Assembly: GCA_964030475.1 (NCBI GenBank)
Contig: CAXIPT010000002.1
Location: forward strand, 2,813,176 to 2,877,175
DNA from: Tethya wilhelma
Lineage: Eukaryota; Porifera; Demospongiae; Tethyida; Tethyidae
DNA length: 64,000 nucleotides
Direction of reading: 5' to 3'
Both the position numbers and the translations under genes were made by a program. Below are positions 35,700 through 47,702 of this stretch, piece by piece (within the stretch, counting starts at the first letter, position 1; each line of letters begins with the position of its first letter). The notes under the pieces were generated by a model. It ran no database searches, was not told the DNA's origin, and saw nothing but the letters and a program-made list of their open reading frames with translations.

Positions 35700-36453
35700 C
35701 AAGCAGGAAAGGCAAGCATGATGCGTTGGCTTGTACAGTACATGAGTCAAGGATAAGGGGCTTCTTGATTTCATAACCAAGGAAGGATCAAGACCCATGC
35801 ACAGTCACTTGAGTGAGGCTTGGTCAGGCTGTGTGTATCCTAGGTGCGAGGCTTCCCATTTACATTGCACTCTTTCAAGTTTGTCTGAGTGTACAAGTTT
35901 TCTCAAACCCATGGTCAGGACAATTTCAAGTTAATATATGATTACTTCTTTGCCCTACTCAAGATTTGACAAGATAGTTTAATTGGACAATATAACTTTA
36001 ATCTAATTGACTATACAAACCAGACTCCATGGTCTATTGAAGGAAAACATGAACAGTTCCATGATGTGAAAGCATTACTCAAGGCAACTATATACTCATG
36101 GAGTAATGTATTCACAATTGACAAGGGGCTCTGCTTAATTTCCCTTCATGTACCTCAACATAATGGCCACCTACATTAATCCCATTAGATTAATTGAGGA
36201 CTCTAGTTGCTCTGGAAGCCCTTAAGGCTTTTCTTCTACTCCTTAAAAAATGGTTATTTTGGAAGAGTTCTAAGGCTCTTGTACTTGATGCTTTTTCTGT
36301 AGATGGGAGAGTAGATCTGTACAGGACAATGTACATTTACATACAGCCATTAGGATGTTGATGTGTGTGTGGGCATTTAGGTGCCACATCTATACAAAAA
36401 TATTGTACACTGTACATCGCTTGAGTGAGTTAAGTGGGTGCATGTGTGTGTGC

Positions 36454-36485
<32 letters not shown>

Positions 36486-37587
36486 TTGATTTATCTCTTG
36501 AATCATATTCACAGGCCATTGTTTGTCTGTCACTACTCACCTTGATATAACATTGCTACATCACTCGACCCGATCAAATAAGTCTAATCATCACACTCAT
36601 AAACTTAATCATAATCATTAATGTCACACACAAACACACACACACACACAATAGAAAATACTATGAAGATTTTTACGTCAAATACCATTATACTGGTCGC
36701 CCATTCAAAATACATTTTGTTGATCATTGGCAAATAAAATCAAACAAAATATTTCACTTATATATAGATAGGCCGTGACATAGACTTACAACTGTAAAAA
36801 AAAAACAAAAAAAAAAACAAAACAAAAAACAACAACAACAAAAAAACAAACTATTTTACCAAAGTTATTATCTGGTTTGAAAGTTAGCTAGCTATAACAA
36901 TGGGTCTATATGGGCCTATAGCTGCTCTAATGCTCATGAGTTAAACAGCTCAGTGGAATTCGAAAGACATGGGGTCCAGGCTAGATCTCAAGATTGACTT
37001 TCTTCGTTTGTTGATTCTCCATGTACAATACATGTCGGCCAAGTACAACTAGAGTACTCAACTTTGTAGCAAAGACCCTTCTCAAATAACACACTACAAT
37101 TGAACTACAGTGTACATGTTGCAACAAGCTCCCCTCTTCATTTGTTACTCAAATTACAAGAAAACGCTTCACAGTTTCAAAAACATTTATACACACAATT
37201 CTTGTTTCAAGAAACAAACCGGCCTCTGATTATTTTTCCCCAATGTATGCAACAATGTACCTCTCGACAGTTTTTGTTTAAAAGCAAAACCTTCCCAGTT
37301 TTAAGGTCACACCTCCAAAATGTCATTTTTATAGTAAGTAAAACTGTTTATAAGTTTGCAAGTTCAACTTTCCTGGAATTTTTTTTCTTTTTACAAAATC
37401 AATACATCCAGGACATGTATAGTTCTAAACAGGATGGACATAACTGTTCCCTTTCTTACACTAGTCTACGTTGATAGCAGCTCAACATTTCTAGAGCAGC
37501 TGCGATCATAGGCACAGTCATACGTACTAGCATATCCAGGGCTAGGGTGAGTGTGTCAAGCTATGCAGAACACTACACTATACTATA
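35700..37587. other. Intergenic, no gene seen
   Basis: Contains a TG run (about 36446-36484) and an A-rich AAC repeat (about 36798-36850). I see no exon of CaMKII or annexin. Confidence 0.4.
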
Positions 37588-37792
37588 CCGTATACAGATT
37601 AATTTTCGAGGTTACTTAATTTTCGCGGATTGCGCTATTGCAGATTTTCGTTGAATAAGTTTCACGGATTGATATCATTTGTGTGCGCATGCATATGAGC
37701 ACGCAATTTTTCGCTGAATAATTTTCACGGATAACGTTCGATCCTGCGAAAACTGCGAAAGTTAAGTACCACGAAAATTAAGCGGTATACGG
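37588..37792. mobile_element. CCGTAT-ended MITE
   Basis: CCGTATACAGATTAATTTTCG and CGAAAATTAAGCGGTATACGG are inverted and TA-flanked. The interior is rich in TTTTCGCGGAT-type phrases. Confidence 0.75.
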
Positions 37793-38968
37793 TATCAAGG
37801 TTCAATAATCTTGGAGCTTAAAACATCAAACAGGAATCAAAAAAATCAATGCAGTTATTCTAATTAAACAATTAACATTGCAAAAGAAAAATAAATCATT
37901 ATTTTGAGTGCCGTATATACATAACGTACATGTTTTGTGTGTGTAACAAAGACCCCACTCAAAGGTATAAATTGAATAAAGCCCACGCGTTTCCACGCTT
38001 CTGTTTTTAAAATGGCCAAATATTTACACGTAAAGGCACACATAATTGACACCCTACAACTACGCATTTGTACTTTCGTGGCCCCTTATGTGGAGAATGG
38101 AACTAAAGTGAGCAAAGTTTTTTTTCTTCCTTTTTTCTTTTTTGAATTCCAATGTCAGTTTACAAAACAAAGCAGAGGCCAATCAAAAAGAAAACGAAAA
38201 AAAGGTAACATCTTTTTTCTGTTTGTTTTTTTCCTTACTCCATTTGGAATGTTTGAATTGAATTGAAAACATGCTGTAAATTAGAGTTGGCAAAACACCT
38301 CAGTTTTTGATCACAAGATGGGACATCAAAATCAGGAAGAAATGTATACTGAACATATGCACACATTTCAGCTTAATGGCTCTTCCAATTAAGACATGGT
38401 CCAATAAATGCAGTACAAAATTCAACATGCTACACAAACACTTAGTACCTATCTGTGGTCAACTGTTTTCCTGTTTCAAGCATAAACAAGCTTTATTAGC
38501 TAAGGGTAAGCAACTTATATAGCGTGTGCATGTTCTCTAGACTGAACCTTTAAACCAAACACGCCCTTGTATAGGGAATTTAGTGTGCAAACAACAAGAC
38601 ATACAGTAGGGCTCATATAAAAACAAAATGCCTAAACGCAAATTATTTCAGGCACAAACTTACTTTCCTAGCTCTTCCTTGACCTCAAATTGTTGCGTGA
38701 AAGATTCTTTATGGTCTGCCATGGCGTCTTTTGCTGCTACCTTTCTTGAATGCACACAAGAAGCTTCTACTTCACTTCTTTATCAACATCTGCCCACTGC
38801 ACAACTCAGGATATGGGCGGGACTTATGGTTCACGTGACATTTACACTCGCTCACGCGAGTTTCCGTTCCGCCCCACATCATCTGCCACACCCGCTGATT
38901 TGCGCCCTGTGGACTTTGCAAGTTCTTCCCTCTTCTTTTCTTGCTCTGCTCTCTGACAAGAAACGGTC

Positions 38969-41900
38969 ATGGCTTATCCAGGCGGCGGCTATCCTCCACC
39001 AGGAGGCGGTTACCCACCTGCCGGAGGCGCTGTAAGTACATACTTATAGAAAGAACCGTATGTTCTAGAGGTTGTTAGAAAAAATAGGCTTTGGAATGTT
39101 TTTCTCAAGGGGTGTGATTAGTGTTTGATATGAATATATGCGATTTGACTAATCTGTGAAAGGCTCTACGCTTGACTTGATATTGTATAGCAAACACAGC
39201 TGGTTTGGTAAATTTATGATACATGTATAAGCTTGTTGATAGGTTTATACAAATTTTATTATGCATACATGGTAGCCCTGGTCACACTTACCCACTTGAA
39301 AAGCTGCCTATGTTTATACACACTAAACTTATGCTACGAATGTTTGGGTTTTGGTAAAGTTGTTTTTTTTTTCTGGAACTGTATGTAGTGATGTGTGTTT
39401 TAGATGGAGGAAACTGGTACAAGCAAATATATACACATGTGTACAATAGTTTACACACACAGCTCTTCTCAGTTCCCATAATATGATTTTCTCTCCTTAT
39501 ACACACAATGTTGACCGTTTAACGGCTGCTCGTTTTGTAAAGCTGTTCTACTTGAAAACAAATATTATTTTTCTGTTAGTTTTGTGCGTAGCCAAATCAG
39601 TTGCTGTTATCAGCAAAGAGCTTTTTGAAATCTTTCAATCATGTGTTCTCCAATGATACTGTATATCGTATGTCAGTGGAGGAGGGTTGATATGCTTTCG
39701 ACACACTAAATCACGCAAAACATATCAGTGTAGCTATCCTGTTCTAAGTCAACTATACTAGCTACAGTATACAAAGAAAAGAATTGTATAGAAAGTCATT
39801 CATGTACATGCATCCATACATGTAGCTATATACATGTATGGATTGTTATCATACATGTGTACGATGATGTAATTGTGATTTTGCATCATTTACTCGCTAA
39901 TTCCAGGGTTATCCTCCTACCACTGGTGGATACCCTCCTACTACTGGCCCAGGCTATCCTCCCCCCGCTGGTTTCCCCCCTGCAGGGGGTGCTGGCTTCC
40001 CCCCAGCAGGGGGAGCTGGATACCCACCACCACCGGGACCCGGCTTCGGAGGCCCTCCCCCCGGACCTGGATTCACAGGTCCCCCTCAGCCTCCCCAACA
40101 GAGCTACGGAGCCCCCGTAGCGGGATATGGTGCACCCCCGTCTGGCTACCCCCAACAGCCTCCAGCTGCAGGTAATATAATATACCGTATGGTTCTGAAT
40201 ATTCGTGGTACAATATTTTTGTAAATTTCGTTATTTGACCGTCTATCACGAAAATTTTCTCCACAAAAATTTAGAATACTGTATATTGGCAAAATACTGT
40301 AATTTCAGAGATCGTGATTCTCACAAAAACAGTGAAGACGGACTTTTCACGAACTTTTTGTGGCGCGAAAAATTGGAGCTACACAATACTGTACATTGGA
40401 GCATTTTATAAATCGTGACAACTTTGCTGCTGGAAAGTTTCGCTTGCTTAATTTTTGAGTGTTGAATTTTCGCCACTCACACCGTAACTAGTGGTGAACA
40501 TTTTTCAATGTGGAATAACACTGTACATATGTATGTGCACATGTACATCAGTCAACTGTGTATTTGTAATTTGTGAGTTCTACAGTCTATTTGCATTCAT
40601 AAAACATGCATTTTACTTTGTTTGGTGCTTATATAGTGACACAGTTCCTTTAAAGGAACTGTGTCACTATATAAGCACTGTTTTGTTACTAAAAATAAAA
40701 TGTGTGACATTTTATGATGTTCTATGACCGTTTGTGACGTTTTTTGTTTTGTTTCTTGCGCGATCTGGGTACCACGCCCGGGTATTAGCCCCGTGTACGT
40801 ACGTATATTGCGCATTTGTCAACAAAAAACATCACAAAACGTCACGCATTTTATTTTTGGTAACAAAACAGTGCTTATATAGTGACACAGTTCCTTTAAG
40901 GTAGTATCTCAAGTGTTGTGCTTACTATGAAACGATCAAGCAGGAACTTATGAGCATTACAGAGTTCATGGTACAAGTGAACTTTATTCAAGTCATGCAA
41001 TATGAAAAAAGATCTACATTGTATCAAGAGTACCTGTTGTGATGCGTTTCATTGTGTGATTTGTGTAGAAGCTTTACGTACGTACATAGCTGGTCATATT
41101 AGACTTCCAGGTTCAGTGTATCGTAACACTGTATATACATGAAATGATATGTATTTGTGTACTCTCTCTCGATCTCACATGTACACTGTAGGTTTTGGTG
41201 GACCTAGTGGATATCCCCAGCAACCCCCTCCTGCTGCTGGGGGGTACCCTCAGCAACCCCCTCCAGCTGCCGGGGGGTATCCTCAACAACCCCCTCCAGC
41301 TGCTGGAGGATATCCTCAACAAGGGTACCCGCAACAACCCCCTGCCACTGGGGGGTACCCTCAGCAACCCCCAGCAGGGGGCTACCCACAGCAACAACCC
41401 CCAGCGACTGGTGGATATCCTCAGCACCCCCCTGCTGCTGGTCTGTGAACAATAATTTTACCATTTTAAATTTGTATCCCTCATATGTGATGATAAAAAA
41501 ATAATTTTATAAAAAATCATGATACTTCTTAACAAGCATCTTTGTTAAAAATATTGTACTGTGCCACCTTTTTTCATGAGTGATTTTTTTGATAATGTAC
41601 ATGGTTTGAATCGTGCCGTATAGCGGGAAACTTTAGATGGGAAGAACATTCGTGAAATATATGAATTACACAGGAAAAAAAAAAGCTTTTTTGCTGACTA
41701 TAGCTTCAGTTTACTCAGGTGTGGATACTCTGTTCTGTGAATTTGAGCAGAACCGCGAAATCCTTAAAAGTTCCCTGCTGTACGGTAGTTCATTCAATTG
41801 TCAAAACCTCCATTTTGTTGTTGTTTTATTCCTTTTTGTAACTATATAATATTAAATTTTTTACAAAGCTCATTGATGATGGTGTGTTTAACAGGTCACC

Positions 41901-42519
41901 AGGCCCCTCCCACACAGAAGCCTCCAGCAGCCTCTACTGCACCTAAGACTGACAAGGTACTGTAACTAACTGTGATACAATGGTCTACGTATATGCTCTA
42001 TTATATAGCCAATTTTTTTCTGGACTAACACCTTTACAGCCTTTTTAGATCATGTTTTGGAAGGATAGTTCCATAATTTTTGCAGTCTGAATTTCCAAGA
42101 TTCTGCTTGAAATACTGTATAGCGGGAAATTTTCGTGGGGGAAAATTTTTGTGTTTTCGTCAATTCGCGGGGGAAATTTTCGGGGATTGTGTCTCAACAT
42201 TACGTGACGACCTAGTACCTTACAAATTTCGTGGGGAAAATTTTCGCGGAAAGCTGCCAAACTGCGAAATTCGCAAAAATTTTCCCCCATGAAAATTTCC
42301 CGCTATACGGTAATGTACATTGTGAATATATTAGTATTGCATTGTCTCAAGTTGCTTCTCTTCTCTCTCTCTCCTAGGTGACATCCCAGATGGCCCAGAT
42401 GACTGTCAATGAGGAGATGGGTCACGGGACCATCAAGGCTCCCGCCACTCACGACCCTGAGCAAGATGCCACTGTGTTGCGCAAGGCAATGAAGGGATTG
42501 GGTGAGTGAGTGAGTGAGT

Positions 42520-42583
<64 letters not shown>

Positions 42584-42781
42584 ATTAATGATATTCACGA
42601 GAGAATCAAATGTCGTATACTGTACATTGAATTTGAGTGTATATGAAACATTCCAAGCATGTACATAAGTGTACATATGTCATGTCCATATAAAGTACAA
42701 ACTTGGGTATTATACAACTACAGCACTGTATTTCAACCATCAAGCTAACAATCTTCAAATCAAATTCGATATCAGTCAATT

Positions 42782-42822
<41 letters not shown>

Positions 42823-45800
42823 CCAGGTACCGATGAGCAAACCATCATCAACCTGCTGGTGACAAGGACCAATGTACAAAGACAGGCCATCAGGTCCAGG
42901 TTCAAACTGATGTATGGCAAGGTACGTGCTAGGCTTTACATTGACTCATCTTCACACATACAGAATCTGATTAATGAGCTCAAATCAGAGCCGATTGGTA
43001 TACATACTGTAGCTAGAAATCTTCAAGGAATGATGTTTTCGTGGAAAGGCCATTGCAAAACTTTTGCAATTTTATTTCCGAGGATTAAGCAGCTCTGCCT
43101 CAAAGATTTCAATATGATGCTAAATTTTTTGTGGGTAAAAAATTTTGCAGATCCCTGACAATCTTCCAAAATAGCGAAATTTATATCCCTTGAAAATTTC
43201 TAGCTTTATGGTACATGGTAGGCATGCACACTTTGGTGCATGATGGAGTAAAAGGTCTTCATGTAGGTATCAGTACATGTACGCAAGCTACAAGTGAAAA
43301 CTTATAATTTTAGAAAATTTACGCACACACACACAGGACCTCATCAATGAGCTCAAATCGGAGCTGAGTGGCAACCTGGAAGGTCTTATCCTGGCCCTGA
43401 TGGAGCCCAAGGCACTCTACGACGCCAAGAGCATGCGTCGGGCCATGAGGGGAGCGGGAACAGATGAGGAGTGTCTCATCGAGATCCTCTGCACCCGCAC
43501 CAACAAGGAGATCCAGGAGATCAAGGCTGCTTACACTGAACGTAAGTTGGTTTTACTGTATAGCGGATAATTTTGGTGAGAAATAAATTTCGTGAATTGG
43601 CGAATTATTCTTCAAATAAAAATCGTCAAACATTTTTATACTCAGCTGTGCCCATATAGACAATCCAGCATGCGGAAATAGATCGCCAAATTTATAATGG
43701 CCAAAAATGGGAATTGGCTAAATTTTATGTCCGCCAAATTTACCGGCTATATCCTAGCTGTATGTTGCTGTATCTATGGATGCCTAAACTAACTGTTTAT
43801 GTATATTGTCTAGCTACTTATTGAAACTGAAAACTGAAACTTAATTTTTGTAGGATAAACATAATAAAAGGAGGAAGAACTAAACAGTTGTGGTGTGTGT
43901 CACGATCACACAATGTAGTAGATGGATAGATATACACATGAAAGTTTAAAATCTCGAGATCTAGCTGGGATTCGAACTTAAAGGAACTGTGTCACTATAT
44001 AAGCGGTGTTTTGTTACTAAAATTAAAATGTGTGACATTTTATGATGTTCTATGACCGTTTGTGACGTTTTTTGTTTTGTTTCTTGTGCGATCTGGGTAC
44101 CACGCCCGGGTATTAGCCCCGTGTATGTACGTATATTGCACATTTGTCAACAAAAAATGTCACAAAACGTCACGCATTTTATTTTTGGTAACAAAACAGT
44201 GTTTATATAGTGACACAGTTCCTTTAAGTCTTTTAAATTCTAGTCAAATACTCTTACCGATAGAGCTACTAGCTAGAACCCCTATACTACTATTCATAGA
44301 CAACACTAGTTGACTTCCAAACATGTACACTTTTTTTTTTTGTTAAATGTGCTTATGTATGTCTCAAAGGTGCAAAATTGCTTCACCTTTAAAAAAACAA
44401 CTACTATGTTACACATGAAATAATATCATATTGGCAAAAGTACTACTTGCGAGTTTATATTGTATGTGTATTGTATATCTCACTGCTACACCACGTACAG
44501 TATGATCAAGCAACTCTGTTGTACTGAGAGTTTTTCAGTTCCATCTTCTAGACCATACGATTTAGGCATATACTACTGTTGCACACAAAATATCTTAAAG
44601 TTTGTTGTTATATTTGTCTGTCTTAAGCTCTGTGTGTTTATGTCTGGATATCACGATCATTTTCAGACTACAAGCGTAACCTTGAGAAGGATGTTGTGAG
44701 TGAGACCAGTGGACACTTCAAGAGGCTTCTCGTCTCTATGTGTCAGGTAAGGGGAGGGGAGGGGAAGACCCTTCAATTACGAAGAATTTAATGCCATATT
44801 TTGAGAGATTTTTTTGTTGAAGATATTTCAAACATAATTATATCAAAATTTCAAGCATTTAAATTTCAAACAATATAATATTCATGACATGTACATGTAT
44901 GAAAGTTCCCCAACATGATTTGTAGCAAGAGCTTCCCCCAACATAAATATTCATCTCACTCATCCTCTAACTAACTACCCAGGGTGCTCGTGAAGAGAAC
45001 ACAGCTGTGGACATGGCCAAGGCGACTCGTGAGGCTCAGGAGCTCTACCAGGCGGGGGAGAAGAAGTGGGGAACAGACGAAAGCAAGTTCAACCAGATTA
45101 TCGCCGTGCGCAGCTTCCCCCAGCTGAGAGCCACCTTCGATGAGTATGTCAAGGTGAGGAGATTTGATCATTGTGCTCAATATTGTCTTGAATTCCAAAA
45201 CTTGAAGCAGCTAGCTTGGGCTCTCCCCAGAATGACTTGGTAGAAAGTATTCTGTGGCATAATATTGATAACCACGTCAACCTTTGAAAGTACATCAATT
45301 TTAGTAAGACCAGAGTGGTGTCACAACTGTGACAAGCTTGAGCCAAGGGAGAATCATGTTGAAATATTCTTGCAATTTTGACAGGAACATTACCCTTTAC
45401 TTCCTCTATCATGACATAATGTACAACTAGTAACTTGAATCTAATAACTTATTTTGCGTTTGTTTCTTGTATTTTCTTTCTCGACAGATCTCCCAGCGTG
45501 ACATCTTGAACTCCATTGAGAGGGAGATGAGTGGTGACCTCAGAGCTGGCATGAGGGCTGTTGGTCAGTGAGCATCTAGCTAGAATATTACAGGGTTCCC
45601 CCCAGGATGATTTGATCAGAGTATAGTACCATGCAGAAAAGGCATCAAAACATTCTTGTGGTACTACTGTAATTAAAGTAAACCTAGCGTGACCAGAGTG
45701 GTGTGGTATTCCTTAGACAAGCTTTGGGGAGAACCCTGTAATATTTGTGGGCATTAATTAGAGACTTGTGTAAAATCATGAAACTCTTACTGTTAGGTGG

Positions 45801-46003
45801 ACTACTGTGATCACACACTTGCCTGTCCTTGTTTTATTTTCAAATTCCTGTTCTAGCGTAAATTTTCTGACATGTGTTTGATTCTGTGTTTCTCAGTCTG
45901 CTTGTCTGCTTCCATCTAAAGTACCGTTTGTACGTAGTGTATAGCCATTGAGCAATGGTTAATGGGTTGTACATGTACCTCTCTCTCTCTCTCTGTCTCT
46001 CTG

Positions 46004-46047
<44 letters not shown>

Positions 46048-46049
46048 AC

Positions 46050-46099
<50 letters not shown>

Positions 46100-46100
46100 N

Positions 46101-46135
<35 letters not shown>

Positions 46136-46136
46136 G

Positions 46137-46212
<76 letters not shown>

Positions 46213-46789
46213 CCAGTGATGTGCACTCGCAGTCGTCCAGGATTCTTTGCCGAGCGTCTCTGGAAGAGCATGAAAGGAGCTGGTACCAATGATGACACAC
46301 TCATCAGGATTGTTGTCTCCAGATCTGAGGTATGTTTAACGTTGGTACCATACTAACTATTTGGATGATGCTCCTTGTAATGTAGTAGTAACATAAAGTG
46401 CTATTTCTAGTCATGACAATAGAATAAATTCCATCGCTCCTTTTCTTTTCCAAATTTGTCACATGTATGATATCAGTTGCTGGTTGGTTGATACCCCCCA
46501 AGTACTTTACCCTTTAATAATTGTATTATGAATATCACACTAAAGTGTATACTTAAATATGAGTATGAAATTCTACACTAATGCACATATACACTGTAAG
46601 TGTAAAAAAAGGATTGATTTATTTTTGTGTGTGCTCTTACCTACCATATGTTCCTCACAGGTGGATCTTGTGGAGATCAAGAGGGCCTTCTTGGACCGCT
46701 ACCACAAGACACTTTACAAGATGATTGAAGGGGACACCTCGGGTGATTACCGTCGTCTTCTTCAAGCTGTTGTGGGCAGCCAGGTCTAG
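38969..46789 (+). CDS. Annexin with long Gly/Tyr/Pro-rich N-terminus
   Basis: Twelve exons join in phase into 543 residues: 38969-39031, 39907-40171, 41192-41440, 41895-41956, 42378-42501, 42827-42921, 43337-43541, 44667-44746, 44983-45153, 45488-45563, 46217-46329 and 46661-46789. The first four exons encode about 213 residues of low-complexity [13 protein letters not shown] and [11 protein letters not shown] repeats, as in the annexin A7/A11 group. The core has four annexin repeats with type II calcium loops: [24 protein letters not shown] and KGAGTNDD. Annexins bind acidic phospholipids when calcium rises. The long N-terminus in A7/A11 mediates partner binding and phase separation. The exon-3 donor (G|GTCTGT) is weak; reading through it would add one codon and stop, giving a possible N-terminus-only isoform. 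Confidence 0.96.
40185..40281. mobile_element. CCGTAT-ended foldback, annexin intron 2
   Basis: CCGTATGGTTCTGAATATTCG is weakly mirrored by AAAATTTAGAATACTGTA. It is a short member of the CCGTATAGC group, starting 13 bases after the exon-2 donor. Confidence 0.5.
40627..40649. mobile_element. Lone terminal repeat of the TTAA MITE
   Basis: GCTTATATAGTGACACAGTTCCT, the right terminal repeat of the next element, abuts it and shares its TTAA. It is probably the remnant of an older element that was the target of a second insertion. Confidence 0.75.
40654..40895. mobile_element. piggyBac-like MITE, copy 1
   Basis: 242 bp with terminal repeats AGGAACTGTGTCACTATATA and TATATAGTGACACAGTTCCT, precisely flanked by TTAA at 40650-40653 and 40896-40899. 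TTAA targets are the hallmark of piggyBac. It is in annexin intron 2. Confidence 0.85.
41213..41440 (+). repeat. Coding tandem repeat, about 33-bp unit
   Basis: Annexin exon 3 is built from repeats encoding [15 protein letters not shown] units. The first three are nearly identical at DNA level; later ones are shortened. Confidence 0.85.
41616..41785. mobile_element. CCGTATAGC-family MITE, degenerate
   Basis: Left end CCGTATAGCGGGAAACTTT and right end AAAGTTCCCTGCTGTACGG, in annexin intron 3. Confidence 0.65.
42115..42310. mobile_element. CCGTATAGC-family MITE
   Basis: CTGTATAGCGGGAAATTTTCG and GAAAATTTCCCGCTATACGG are inverted and TA-flanked. It ends about 65 bases before annexin exon 5. 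Confidence 0.85.
42503..42578. repeat. (GAGT)n/(TG)n microsatellite at an annexin donor
   Basis: GAGT repeats begin inside the donor of annexin exon 5 and grade into a TG run. Confidence 0.9.
42784..42820. repeat. (AC)n microsatellite at an annexin acceptor
   Basis: The AC run ends 6 bases before the CAG acceptor of annexin exon 6 (42827). Confidence 0.92.
43556..43754. mobile_element. CCGTATAGC-family MITE, degenerate
   Basis: CTGTATAGCGGATAATTTTGG on the left and CCAAATTTACCGGCTATA on the right. It starts 15 bases after the exon-7 donor of annexin. Confidence 0.6.
43935..44330 (-). mobile_element. tRNA-related SINE fragment, copy 2, interrupted
   Basis: On the minus strand TAGCTCTATCGGTAAGAGTA (box A-like) and GTTCGAATCCCAGCTAGATC (box B-like) are separated by the piggyBac-like MITE at 43982-44223. 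The distal part (CACTAGTTGACTTCCAAACA on plus) is shared with 33155-33300. Confidence 0.6.
43982..44223. mobile_element. piggyBac-like MITE, copy 2
   Basis: 242 bp with the same ends as 40654-40895 and TTAA at 43978-43981 and 44224-44227. Its insertion split a SINE. Confidence 0.87.
45979..46214. repeat. (CT)n microsatellite with an N, at an annexin acceptor
   Basis: About 235 bases of CT-rich repeat with one N at 46100. It runs directly into the CCCAG acceptor of annexin exon 11 and serves as its polypyrimidine tract. Confidence 0.95.
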
Positions 46790-47100
46790 GAAACGACTTG
46801 AGCAGCTGGGATCGAGCTACTTATGTAGATACAAGAAAGAACCTTTTGATTTTATAATTCTGAGATATAATGTAATATTGCATGTGGTGTTTTAGAACAT
46901 GTGTACATGATTTTTTCCTGTGCATTCTGTGCTGTAAATTTTGTATAGCCTAGTATTTGGTATTGGTCGTCAATATGTGGGTTAAGTACCGGGAATTCCC
47001 CCGTGATGATTGTAGTGAGCATGCGCAGTAATGACATCATTGGGTGGTAATCAAGTCACATGGACGATGTCTTTTAGGATAGCGCGCAAAGTAACGTAGT
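46790..47100. other. Annexin 3' flank / G3BP 5' flank
   Basis: Probable annexin 3' UTR and the short space before the G3BP gene, which has the same orientation. No canonical AATAAA close to the stop was recognised. Confidence 0.4.
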
Positions 47101-47702
47101 GAAAAAAAGCTCTTGAAGTTGGTGATATATCCTTTTTAACAGTCATTCAACTAGATAAGAGTACTCTACATTCGTTACTTCTTCCCGACCACCAGTTGAA
47201 CCCTGACGAATGTACTCGTGACGGCAAAGAGAAGCTTTTAAAAGTTTATCTGAGTTTGAAACCGTAAGTGTACTAAGTTGTATGTTTCATATTCTTGGCA
47301 CAGTGTCAAGCCACAGAGCACGAGTGTTATAGTAGAGCTTAAAAGTATGTGCTCTGATTTATAGATTTAGAGCGTTTTGAAGCAGTTGACATCATGATTC
47401 AGTCAATGATGTTGAAACAAAACTGTGGTATGAAGTTTTGTTTCAGTGTTCAGTTTCTTGATGCTGTGAGAAAACAGTCTACATTGTGGTTTTTAGGGCG
47501 TGTATGTATGTGTGTGTAGGTGGTTCACAATGGCGTTATGTACATTGGATAGTTTGTGTCTGTGTTGTAAATAAATTTCCCTCTTTCAGTGCCATTAGTT
47601 GATGTGCATTATTTAGAATCTACACCTCATTGCATGTACTCAAGTTAATTCCTGTTTTGTCTTTCCATAGATATTTCCTGAGCTGCTCATATAGTATACA
47701 TC

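Noticed and set aside
38628..39035. 135-residue frame upstream of annexin
   Set aside because: Overlaps annexin exon 1 in another frame, has no recognisable domain, and is probably promoter or 5' UTR.
45955..46356. Long SLSLSL / RERERE frames on both strands
   Set aside because: Translated (CT)n microsatellite. Only the last 113 bases are annexin exon 11.
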